A DNA stretch of 6,283 bases, taken from assembly GCA_014762485.1 (NCBI GenBank), contig JABURU010000036.1, positions 1 to 6,283 of the forward strand, read 5' to 3'. Shown one piece after another: positions 1 to 5,566 of the stretch. This DNA comes from Gammaproteobacteria bacterium. Lineage in GTDB: Bacteria; Pseudomonadota; Gammaproteobacteria; Thiohalospirales; Thiohalospiraceae. The translations under genes and the position numbers were made by a program. The notes beneath the pieces are model-generated. The model had not been told where the DNA came from. It saw only the letters and a program-made list of their open reading frames with translations, and searched no databases. Position 1 is the first letter of the stretch, and the number at the start of each line of letters is the position of its first letter.

Positions 1-41
1 ATTTCTCTCATACAATTGAACCGGTGCCTGCCTGAGATTGC

Positions 42-50
42 TGTTATCAT
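42..50 (+). promoter_or_regulatory. Candidate extended -10 promoter of dbpA
   Basis: TGTTATCAT fits the extended -10 pattern TGnTATAAT with one mismatch. It would start transcription near position 57 and leave a leader of about 27 nt before the dbpA ATG. There is no -35 box at the usual 16-18 nt spacing: a TTGAAC at 16-21 lies 23 nt away, too far, but extended -10 promoters can work without one. The call rests on pattern alone. Confidence 0.35.
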
Positions 51-83
51 GCCCCCACTGACCCGCACCCGGATGCCCCTGTT

Positions 84-1478
84 ATGAATCTCGATTTTTC
101 TTCTTTAACCCTGTCGCCTGCGATGTTGTCGAACCTTGAGAGTTTGGGTTATGCACAGATGACGCCGATACAGGCACAGAGCCTGCCGCAGGTGCTGGCG
201 GGTAAGGATCTGTTGGCGCAGGCAAAGACCGGCAGTGGCAAGACGGCGGCTTTTGGCATAGGCCTGATCAATAAACTCAACCAGCGCTTTTTTGGCACCC
301 AGGGCTTGGTGCTGTGCCCGACGCGGGAGCTGGCGGACCAGGTGACCAAGGAGCTGCGCCGACTGGCGCGGGCGACGCAAAACATCAAGCTGGTGACCCT
401 GTGTGGCGGAGTGCCCATCGGCCCGCAGATCGGTTCGCTGCAACATGGCGCGCACGTGGTGGTTGGCACGCCGGGACGGATCTTAAAACACCTGAATAAG
501 GGCACGCTGGATCTGTCGCAGATCTCGACGCTAGTGCTGGATGAAGCGGATCGCATGCTGGACATGGGCTTTAGCGATGAGATTGATGCCATCATCGAGG
601 CCTTACCAGCCGCAGGTAAAGGCGGCCGTCAAACCCTGCTGTTTTCCGCTACCTATCCCGAGTCGATGGCCGAGTTGTGTGGCCATGTGTTGCACCAGCC
701 GGTGGAGGTGCGCATCGAGGCCACCCATTCGATCGAGCATATCAGCCAGCAGTTTTATGAAGTCCCCAAAGAACAACGCAATGCCACGCTAGTGTCGTTG
801 CTGATACAGCATCAGCCGGAATCGGCGATCATCTTTTGTAATACCAGGCAGCAGACACAAACGCTGGCCGATGAGCTGGATGCGATGGGCTTTTATGCCC
901 GTGCCCTGCATGGTGACCTGGAGCAGCGTGAACGTGACCGGGTGTGGACGCAGTTTGCCAACCGCAGTGTCTCGATACTGGTGGCCACCGACGTGGCGGC
1001 ACGCGGGCTGGATATCAAGGAACTGGATATGGTGGTGAACTTTGAGCTGTCTCACGACCCGGAGGTGCACATCCACCGCATTGGCCGCACCGGTCGCGCC
1101 GGTCAAACCGGCTTGGCGCTGTCGTTGTTTAGCACCAACGAGGTAAAACGCTTGATGGCGATCGAGGAATACCAGGGCCAGGCGATTAAGCCGCAGAAAC
1201 TGGACCGGCTAAGTAAACCCGAGGCGGGCTTTAAGCTGACGCCGCCGATGGCCACCTTGCAGATCGATGGCGGACGTAAACAGAAGGTGCGCCCCGGTGA
1301 TATCCTCGGTGCGCTCACCGGTGATAAAGGCATTACCGGTAAGCAGGTGGGTAAGATCGACCTGTTTGATAACACCGCCTATGTGGCCATTGAACGCGCG
1401 GCGGCGAAACAGGCACTGAACCTGTTAAACACCGGCAAGATAAAAGGGCGCAAGTTTCGTGTGCGCCAGTTACATTAA
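84..1478 (+). CDS. dbpA: ATP-dependent RNA helicase DbpA (DEAD box)
   Basis: This is an ATP-dependent RNA helicase of the cytoplasm. In E. coli, DbpA is recruited to hairpin 92 of 23S rRNA and acts in late 50S subunit assembly. The 464-residue product is close to the E. coli length (457). Visible motifs in order: Q motif with MTPIQ (about 26-30), Walker A AQAKTGSGKT (45-54), PTRELA (79-84), TPGR (129-132), DEAD (153-156), SAT (188-190), ALHGD (274-278), ATDVAARGLD (301-310) and HRIGRTGR (331-338). The tail from about 388 (MATLQIDGGRKQKVRPGDILGAL...) to RVRQLH is the DbpA-specific RNA-binding domain, which separates it from RhlE, SrmB and DeaD. The start gives the normal N-terminus; upstream there is only a weak Shine-Dalgarno (GGAT at 71-74). 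It appears monocistronic and converges on the minus-strand cluster with 2 nt between stop codons. All motifs are intact. Confidence 0.97.
   Translation: MNLDFSSLTLSPAMLSNLESLGYAQMTPIQAQSLPQVLAGKDLLAQAKTGSGKTAAFGIGLINKLNQRFFGTQGLVLCPTRELADQVTKELRRLARATQNIKLVTLCGGVPIGPQIGSLQHGAHVVVGTPGRILKHLNKGTLDLSQISTLVLDEADRMLDMGFSDEIDAIIEALPAAGKGGRQTLLFSATYPESMAELCGHVLHQPVEVRIEATHSIEHISQQFYEVPKEQRNATLVSLLIQHQPESAIIFCNTRQQTQTLADELDAMGFYARALHGDLEQRERDRVWTQFANRSVSILVATDVAARGLDIKELDMVVNFELSHDPEVHIHRIGRTGRAGQTGLALSLFSTNEVKRLMAIEEYQGQAIKPQKLDRLSKPEAGFKLTPPMATLQIDGGRKQKVRPGDILGALTGDKGITGKQVGKIDLFDNTAYVAIERAAAKQALNLLNTGKIKGRKFRVRQLH
1441..1467 (-). terminator. Candidate intrinsic terminator inside the 3' end of dbpA
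   Basis: Read on the minus strand, GGCGCA (1467-1462), a 9-nt loop and TGCGCC (1452-1447) form a perfect 6-bp GC-rich stem, followed by C, TTTT, A (1446-1441) and then TCTT. It lies 14 nt past the stop codon of the chelatase-like gene, so it is well placed to end the minus-strand operon. It is encoded within the last codons of dbpA. The T-tract is short, so it may be weak. Confidence 0.4.
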
Positions 1479-1480
1479 TC

Positions 1481-2296
1481 CTATTGGTGATGATGTAACA
1501 GTGATTGCAGGCGGCTGTTTAAAATCTCTACTAGTAATGGGTGCTCACTAATCAGTGGGCTGATGGTGTAATTAAGCTGCGGGTATTGTTGTTTTACCGC
1601 GGCACATATTTCTTCTATATCGCCACAGGCACCGGCATGTCGACCGGGCAGGAAGAAGAGCATGGCAATGATCACCTCGCTGATGCCTTGCTCGGCGTGT
1701 TGACTTAGCCAGTCGGCTAACAGCTGGCCATTAAAATCGTATTCACTGCCTTGACGCCGCTCCATGCAGGCCTGATCTAATGGCCGACCGATTATTCGCT
1801 GTGCCGCCTGTGCGATGCCATCTCTTACCGCGGTGATCTGTGGTATCGGTGAGCCATGATCCACCAGCACCACTTTTTCATCAGCCGATGTTTGTGACTG
1901 GGCGACATGCTCAGCAATGATCTGGGCCATACGCTCATCGCCTTCGGGCAGGGGATAGGTTACCGCGGCCACCTCTACTCGTAGCTGCGGGTATTCGCTT
2001 TGTAACTTTTCTACCTGCTCGGGAATAAATGAGGTGAGTGCGCGGCTTTCGCCAAAGAACAGAGGCAAGACGATGAAGTGATGCTCACCCTGTTGTAGCT
2101 GGTGTAATAAAAATGATTGAAACACCTGTGCGGGTTGATGCTGTAACTGCTCGGCCGGAATGTGATCGGCATGTTGCAGGGAGACCGGGTGTACCGTTTC
2201 ACCGCGATGTGCTGACAAGGCGGAGGCAAGCTGGCGCAGTGCCAGCGTCGCCTGTGCCTGTTTAGAACCGTTATCCACAAGTAGCGTAATTGGCAT
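1481..2296 (-). CDS. CbiX/sirohydrochlorin chelatase-like protein, two-domain
   Basis: The 271-residue product resembles class II tetrapyrrole chelatases (CbiX/SirB), which insert Co2+ or Fe2+ into sirohydrochlorin for cobalamin or siroheme synthesis in the cytoplasm. It has two related halves. The C-terminal half has VDHGSP (H147) and LFFLPGRHAG...DIEE (H220), matching the paired metal-binding histidines of the family. The N-terminal half repeats the pattern in decayed form: VDNGS has Asn9 where His is expected, and LFFGESRALTSFIP (79-92) has no His at the second position. No signal peptide or membrane segment is seen. It ends in a three-His stretch and Gln. The ATG is preceded by a weak GGAA about 10 nt upstream. 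It is the third gene of the minus-strand cluster, 15 nt after the histidine kinase. No cobalamin or siroheme genes are nearby, so the substrate is unknown and cobalt specificity should not be assumed. Confidence 0.8.
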   Translation of the reverse strand: MPITLLVDNGSKQAQATLALRQLASALSAHRGETVHPVSLQHADHIPAEQLQHQPAQVFQSFLLHQLQQGEHHFIVLPLFFGESRALTSFIPEQVEKLQSEYPQLRVEVAAVTYPLPEGDERMAQIIAEHVAQSQTSADEKVVLVDHGSPIPQITAVRDGIAQAAQRIIGRPLDQACMERRQGSEYDFNGQLLADWLSQHAEQGISEVIIAMLFFLPGRHAGACGDIEEICAAVKQQYPQLNYTISPLISEHPLLVEILNSRLQSLLHHHQ

Positions 2297-2311
2297 AGAA
2301 GGGATTTCCGT

Positions 2312-3457
2312 TTACCGCGCGGCTACCGGCAGCAGGATATGGAACGTGGTGCCCTGACCCGGTGAGCTTTCCACCTGTATGTGGCCATCATGATCATGCA
2401 CGATGCCATGTACGACCGATAACCCCATGCCACTGCCTTTACCGATCTCCTTACTGGAGAAGAAGGGCTCAAAAATATTATGCAGTAGCTTCGGCTCAAT
2501 ACCCGGGCCGTTATCTTGCACCGATAGATTGACCCACTCACCGCTTATCGCTTTATGACAGGAGCTACATTCACCAGACGGTGAATATGCGGTAAGGCTG
2601 ATTAGTAGCTCACCAGAATTATCCATCGCGTCCTTGGCGTTGATGCAGAGGTTCATTAACACCTGGTTGATTTGCACCGGGTCCACAATAAGCTCAGGAA
2701 TATTTTTATCTAGCTGTGTGGTGATATTAATACTGGAGGTCAGTATTGGTCGTAGCATTGTCACTGCATCGTGTATCACTTCATGCATATCATGTAACGA
2801 TGGCTCTATCCTACTGCCACGAGCAAAGGACAGCATTTGCTGCACCAGACGGGTAGCCCGTTCGCTGCTTTTTAATACTTCATTTAGATAGCCTGACAGC
2901 TTTTCGTCGCCACTCTTTTGCGCCAGCATTTGTGCCAGCTCGGTGTAGCCCCTGGCAGAGGCAAGGATGTTATTAAAGTCATGGGCAATGCCGCCGGTTA
3001 AGCGCCCCATGGCTTCCATCTTCTGACTGTGTATCAACTGCATCTGCAATTGACCCTTTTCTACCTCACCTTCCTCTAATGCCTGTTGCACATTTTTCAA
3101 CTCGGTAATGTCACGTGCATCCAGCAGTAGCCCTACCATTTTGCCATTCTCTATACGTGGCACTACCCTGGACTCGTAATAAATCACACCACCATCGGGG
3201 ATTGGGTAAACCGTTTCATAGCTGGCCTGCTCGCCCGTTGCGATGACACCCTCCAGGATCTGCTTTATCTCCTGCTGTCTTTCCGGCTCTACCAGTGTAT
3301 ACAGCGGCGTACCGATGAGTTGTTCCATCGTGATGCCGGGAGAGGGGCGATTGACATAACAAATCTTAAGCTCTGTATCCAGCAACAAGATATGATCCGG
3401 CAGGATCGATAAGAGCTGTGGCCAATCTACCTGTGCAGGTTTAGTTTCATTATCCAT
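2312..3457 (-). CDS. PAS-domain sensor histidine kinase, soluble, with CxxCH motif
   Basis: This is a 381-residue two-component sensor kinase with no membrane segment, so it probably senses a cytoplasmic signal. Residues about 10-120 form a PAS domain ending in the typical LLLDARDITELK. A short helical linker (about 121-150) follows. The HisKA dimerisation/phosphotransfer domain carries GGIAHDFNN with the phospho-acceptor H159. The HATPase_c domain shows the N box NLCINAKDAM (269-278), the G1 box DNGPGI (315-320), the F box FEPFF (329-333), the G2 box GKGSGMGL (339-346) and a C-terminal GQGTTFHILLP. A CSSCH sequence (297-301) lies between the N and G1 boxes. There is no receiver domain and no response regulator in the window, so its partner is unknown. 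The Shine-Dalgarno is weak (AAAAGA). The gene follows the methyltransferase-like ORF by 23 nt and precedes the chelatase-like gene by 15 nt. Confidence 0.93.
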   Translation of the reverse strand: MDNETKPAQVDWPQLLSILPDHILLLDTELKICYVNRPSPGITMEQLIGTPLYTLVEPERQQEIKQILEGVIATGEQASYETVYPIPDGGVIYYESRVVPRIENGKMVGLLLDARDITELKNVQQALEEGEVEKGQLQMQLIHSQKMEAMGRLTGGIAHDFNNILASARGYTELAQMLAQKSGDEKLSGYLNEVLKSSERATRLVQQMLSFARGSRIEPSLHDMHEVIHDAVTMLRPILTSSINITTQLDKNIPELIVDPVQINQVLMNLCINAKDAMDNSGELLISLTAYSPSGECSSCHKAISGEWVNLSVQDNGPGIEPKLLHNIFEPFFSSKEIGKGSGMGLSVVHGIVHDHDGHIQVESSPGQGTTFHILLPVAAR

Positions 3458-3480
3458 AACGTCTTTTCATTTGCATGATC

Positions 3481-3813
3481 TTATTCCGGCTTGCTGCCTA
3501 TGGTGTGAATGACCTCGACATTAAAAAAGATCCCCTGCTCATCGGCTAACTGGTTAATCTCCTGCAGGTGCTCGGTTTTAAATGGTTCTTGCTGGGCCTC
3601 TGGTACCTGGTTTACAAAGCCACGAAAGCCTGCCCACCAAACCACATCCCACCAGTCACTGGCGCTATCAAAGTAATACCCTACCTGATTACGCTGATGT
3701 TGAATATGATCAAAGCCTGCCGATTGATAGAGCGCTTTATTCTTTTCTTCGCTATCCAGTTCAATCCAGGCCGCTGGCAGGACTTCCACACCATATTGTT
3801 GCAACCGATTCAT
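3481..3813 (-). CDS. C-terminal part of a SAM-dependent methyltransferase (truncated?)
   Basis: The 110-residue product resembles, from memory of the family, only the C-terminal region of class I SAM-dependent methyltransferases of about 260-280 residues. The signs are an AGF motif, a SDWWDVVWWAGFRGFV block, FKTEHLQEINQLA and an ending EVIHTIGSKPE. The SAM-binding Rossmann part (GxGxG and following motifs) is absent, and none is seen in the frame upstream, which reaches a stop at 3886-3888. I chose the ATG at 3813 because AGGAG sits 6 nt before it; the longer version from the ATG at 3837 adds 8 residues but has no suitable ribosome binding site. It is the first gene of the minus-strand cluster, 23 nt before the histidine kinase. 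It may be a relic of a deletion, or a small stand-alone protein that binds a partner or ligand. Catalysis on its own is unlikely. The gene is likely real; its function is unknown. Confidence 0.6.
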   Translation of the reverse strand: MNRLQQYGVEVLPAAWIELDSEEKNKALYQSAGFDHIQHQRNQVGYYFDSASDWWDVVWWAGFRGFVNQVPEAQQEPFKTEHLQEINQLADEQGIFFNVEVIHTIGSKPE

Positions 3814-3819
3814 GATCAT

Positions 3820-3824
3820 CTCCT
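3820..3824 (-). promoter_or_regulatory. Ribosome binding site that decides the 3813 start
   Basis: AGGAG on the minus strand, 6 nt before the ATG at 3813-3811. The other in-frame ATGs (3837, 3828, 3819) have no Shine-Dalgarno at a workable distance; the GGAG further upstream is 16 nt from the ATG at 3837. Confidence 0.6.
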
Positions 3825-3889
3825 GCATCGGCGCCATGCTGCCACTGGCATTACTCCGTGCTTTTTGACATCCATCTGATAAGTATTAC

Positions 3890-3913
3890 TTTAACCGGGA
3901 TAAGCAGGTTAAA
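3890..3913. repeat. Inverted repeat TTTAACC-N10-GGTTAAA
   Basis: Perfect 7-bp arms (3890-3896 and 3907-3913) with a 10-nt spacer, about 80 bp upstream of the methyltransferase-like start. No T-run follows on either strand, so it is not an intrinsic terminator. The centre-to-centre distance of 17 bp would fit a dimeric regulator binding near the minus-strand promoter. The regulator is unknown. Confidence 0.4.
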
Positions 3914-3963
3914 AAAGTTGGTCATGTTGTTTAGATATCATCTATATGTACTTTATCAGCTAA

Positions 3964-3972
3964 TGCTAAAAT
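3964..3972 (+). promoter_or_regulatory. Candidate extended -10 for the putative small RNA
   Basis: TGCTAAAAT fits TGnTATAAT with one mismatch. It would place a transcription start near 3979. The hexamer at -35 spacing (TATGTA, 3944-3949) is poor. In AT-rich DNA such a match can arise by chance. Confidence 0.3.
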
Positions 3973-3978
3973 ATATTT

Positions 3979-4098
3979 GCACTGAAAAATTTCGATGCAG
4001 GGATAACTCTCTTCATGCTATGTCGGATTTTTACAGCGTTTTTGTTTATTACTTCATTGATGTTTAAGCCTCGGTAATTTTTATCGGGGCTTTTTTTT
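3979..4098 (+). ncRNA. Putative small RNA ending in a strong terminator
   Basis: A textbook rho-independent terminator (4066-4098) closes a stretch with no credible protein gene. An extended -10 element (3964-3972) lies at a suitable distance to give a transcript of about 120 nt. The body is AT-rich with few strong hairpins; one short stem AGGGA-TAAC-TCTCT lies at about 3999-4012. The long terminator stem with a T-run resembles the 3' ends of Hfq-dependent small RNAs. I do not recognise a known family such as RyhB, Spot 42 or RsmY/Z. The 5' end is inferred, and the terminator could instead end a leader or other upstream transcript. Confidence 0.35.
4066..4098 (+). terminator. Strong rho-independent terminator
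   Basis: Arm AAGCCTCGGTAA (4066-4077), loop TTT, and arm TTATCGGGGCTT (4081-4092) pair over 12 positions, including two G-T wobbles, and six more T residues follow (4093-4098). The T-run is only on the plus strand, so it ends plus-strand transcription. No annotated plus-strand gene lies within 2.5 kb upstream, which is why a small RNA is proposed. Confidence 0.8.
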
Positions 4099-4223
4099 AC
4101 TCTGAAAATAAGGTTTACATCAAGGCATCTCGCACTAGCGATTTTAATATTGCTGATTTTGGCGTTTATGTTTTTTGTGTGATGGCGACGTCTTTTCCGG
4201 TAATTTCTAGTGGTTTCCTTTGT

Positions 4224-4252
4224 CTTACATCCAAGCTTTTTCTCTTTATAAG
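4224..4252 (+). promoter_or_regulatory. Candidate sigma70 promoter of the thiolase operon
   Basis: CTTACA (4224-4229; 4 of 6 against TTGACA), a 17-nt spacer and TATAAG (4247-4252; 5 of 6 against TATAAT) give a start near 4259 and a leader of about 115 nt before the thiolase ATG. No better pair is seen closer to the gene. Pattern-based only. Confidence 0.35.
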
Positions 4253-4269
4253 TTCAAATTGCGCGAACT
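4251..4269. promoter_or_regulatory. Inverted repeat AGTTC-N9-GAACT, possible operator
   Basis: Perfect 5-bp arms at 4251-4255 and 4265-4269. The repeat overlaps the end of the candidate -10 box and the predicted start site, a classic position for a repressor. Genes for short-chain acyl-CoA metabolism are often controlled by TetR- or MerR-type repressors, but I cannot match this site to a known consensus. Confidence 0.35.
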
Positions 4270-4374
4270 GAAACATGTTGTTGCCTATTTTGTTAGATCC
4301 CGAGGCGCTACAACGCATACACTAATGGGAATTGTCACTATTACTATCGCACGCACTGTGCCGGAGAAATTCAC

Positions 4375-5556
4375 ATGAGCCAGAAAGATGTCTTCATAGT
4401 CGCGGCCAAGCGCACGCCTGTAGGTGCATTTAATGGATCCCTGTCCAGCCTGCAGGGTCATGAACTGGGCGCCATCGCTATTAAGGCCGCCGTCGAGGAA
4501 GCCGGGCTGGCACCAACCGATATCAATGAAAGTATTATGGGCCAGGTGCTCACCGCCGGTGTCGGTATGAACCCGGCACGCCAGGCATCCAGGGGCGCGG
4601 GCCTGCCGAACGAATCACCGGCACTCAACATCAACCAGGTATGTGGTTCCGGCCTGCGTGCCGTCTCACTGGGCAGCCAGCAGATCCTCACCGGTGATGC
4701 CGACATCGTCGTCGCCGGTGGCCAGGAGTGCATGAGCCAGGCCCCACACGTGTCGGTATTACGCCAGGGCAAGAAGCTGGGTGATATCAACCTTATCGAC
4801 ACGATGATGTGCGATGGCCTGACCGATGTGTTTTACGGTTACCACATGGGGGTTACCGCCGAGAATATCGTACGTGAGTACAAACTAACACGCGAAGGGC
4901 AGGATCAGTTTGCCCTCACCTCTCAGCAGCGCGCCTCGGCCGCCTCCAGGGCAGGTCGCTTTGTTGATGAGATCACCCCGGTCACCATTAGCACTCGCAA
5001 AGGCGATATCGTCGTCTCAGAAGATGAATATATTCGTCATGACGCCACCGCCGAGAGCATGGCCAAACTCAGGCCGGCGTTTGAAAAAGAGGGCACTGTG
5101 ACCGCCGCCAATGCCTCGGGAATCAACGATGGTGCCGCCGCGCTGGTGCTGATGTCGGGTGCAGCGATGGCGGAAAAAGGCGTGCAGCCAATGGCACGCA
5201 TCGCCTCGTCCGCCCACACCGGCCTGGATCCGCAGGTTATGGGATTGGGTCCCATTAGCGCCAGCCGCAAGGCTCTGGAAAAGGCCGGCTGGGATGTCGA
5301 CAGTGTTGATCTATGGGAGCTAAATGAGGCCTTTGCCGCACAAAGCATGGCCGTGGTCGAAGACTTGAAGATCGATATGGATAAGGGCAATGTTAACGGT
5401 GGCGCCATTGCCATTGGCCACCCCATCGGCGCCTCCGGTGCACGTATCCTGACGACACTGGTGCATGAGATGATCAAGCGTGATGCCAGACGCGGTGTTG
5501 CGGCGCTATGCATCGGCGGCGGTATGGGTGTCGCCATGTGTATAGAACGAGCTTAA
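4375..5556 (+). CDS. phaA: Acetyl-CoA C-acetyltransferase (biosynthetic-type thiolase)
   Basis: The enzyme catalyses the reversible condensation of two acetyl-CoA to acetoacetyl-CoA plus CoA in the cytoplasm. The 393-residue length is standard. Catalytic residues are all present: the nucleophile C90 in NQVCGSGLRAV, H349 in GGAIAIGHPIGASGAR, and C379 in CIGGGMGVAMCIE; the NEAF motif is at 317-320. Stretches such as FYGYHMG and MAKLRPAFEKEGTVTA look closer to Zoogloea/Cupriavidus PhbA/PhaA than to E. coli AtoB, hence the symbol, although the role need not be polymer synthesis. GGAG 8 nt before the ATG supports the start. Acetoacetyl-CoA synthetase begins 10 nt downstream, so the two are probably co-transcribed and the thiolase may run mainly in the cleaving direction to feed acetyl-CoA. 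A candidate promoter and inverted repeat lie about 105-150 bp upstream. No phaB or phaC is in the window. Confidence 0.95.
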   Translation: MSQKDVFIVAAKRTPVGAFNGSLSSLQGHELGAIAIKAAVEEAGLAPTDINESIMGQVLTAGVGMNPARQASRGAGLPNESPALNINQVCGSGLRAVSLGSQQILTGDADIVVAGGQECMSQAPHVSVLRQGKKLGDINLIDTMMCDGLTDVFYGYHMGVTAENIVREYKLTREGQDQFALTSQQRASAASRAGRFVDEITPVTISTRKGDIVVSEDEYIRHDATAESMAKLRPAFEKEGTVTAANASGINDGAAALVLMSGAAMAEKGVQPMARIASSAHTGLDPQVMGLGPISASRKALEKAGWDVDSVDLWELNEAFAAQSMAVVEDLKIDMDKGNVNGGAIAIGHPIGASGARILTTLVHEMIKRDARRGVAALCIGGGMGVAMCIERA

Positions 5557-5566
5557 GGAACTGGGT

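Larger units (their letters stand above)
3838..4374. other. AT-rich intergenic region between divergent operons
   Basis: About 540 bp lie between the minus-strand cluster and the thiolase operon, visibly richer in A and T than the flanking genes. I see no convincing protein gene. The longest plus-strand frame (3858-4067, GTG start, 69 codons) has no ribosome binding site. A minus-strand frame of about 64 codons ending near 3970 has no start codon except one giving 16 residues. A frame from the ATG at 4182 is only 29 codons with no ribosome binding site. The region contains a strong plus-strand terminator (4066-4098) with a possible small RNA before it, an inverted repeat near the minus operon (3890-3913), and a candidate promoter with an overlapping inverted repeat for the thiolase operon (4224-4269). 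Confidence 0.8.

Noticed and set aside
1547..1564. Hairpin GCTCACT-AATC-AGTGGGC downstream of dbpA
   Set aside because: A 7-bp stem is possible, but no T-run follows and it lies inside the opposing coding sequence, so it is not supported as the dbpA terminator.
2555..2569. Reading CSSCH as a c-type heme attachment site
   Set aside because: The protein has no signal peptide or membrane segment, and heme c attachment takes place outside the cytoplasm.
3803..3853. Small minus-strand frame starting at an ATG just after GGAG, overlapping the methyltransferase-like start
   Set aside because: GGAG is only 2 nt from this ATG and the peptide would be about 11 residues; probably chance.
3858..4067. 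Plus-strand frame of 69 codons ending at the terminator
   Set aside because: GTG start with no ribosome binding site, AT-driven composition and no recognisable motif; a non-coding RNA explains the terminator better.
3970..4165. Minus-strand open stretch of about 64 codons through the terminator region
   Set aside because: It has no start codon except an ATG giving 16 residues, and it shows no methyltransferase motif, so it is not the missing N-terminal half.
4182..4271. Plus-strand ATG frame of 29 codons before the thiolase
   Set aside because: No Shine-Dalgarno, and it overlaps the candidate promoter and operator; no reason to think it is translated.
4458..5537. Long minus-strand frames opposite the thiolase (114 and 166 codons)
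   Set aside because: They are shadows of a clearly identified thiolase in GC-rich codons, with no family features of their own.
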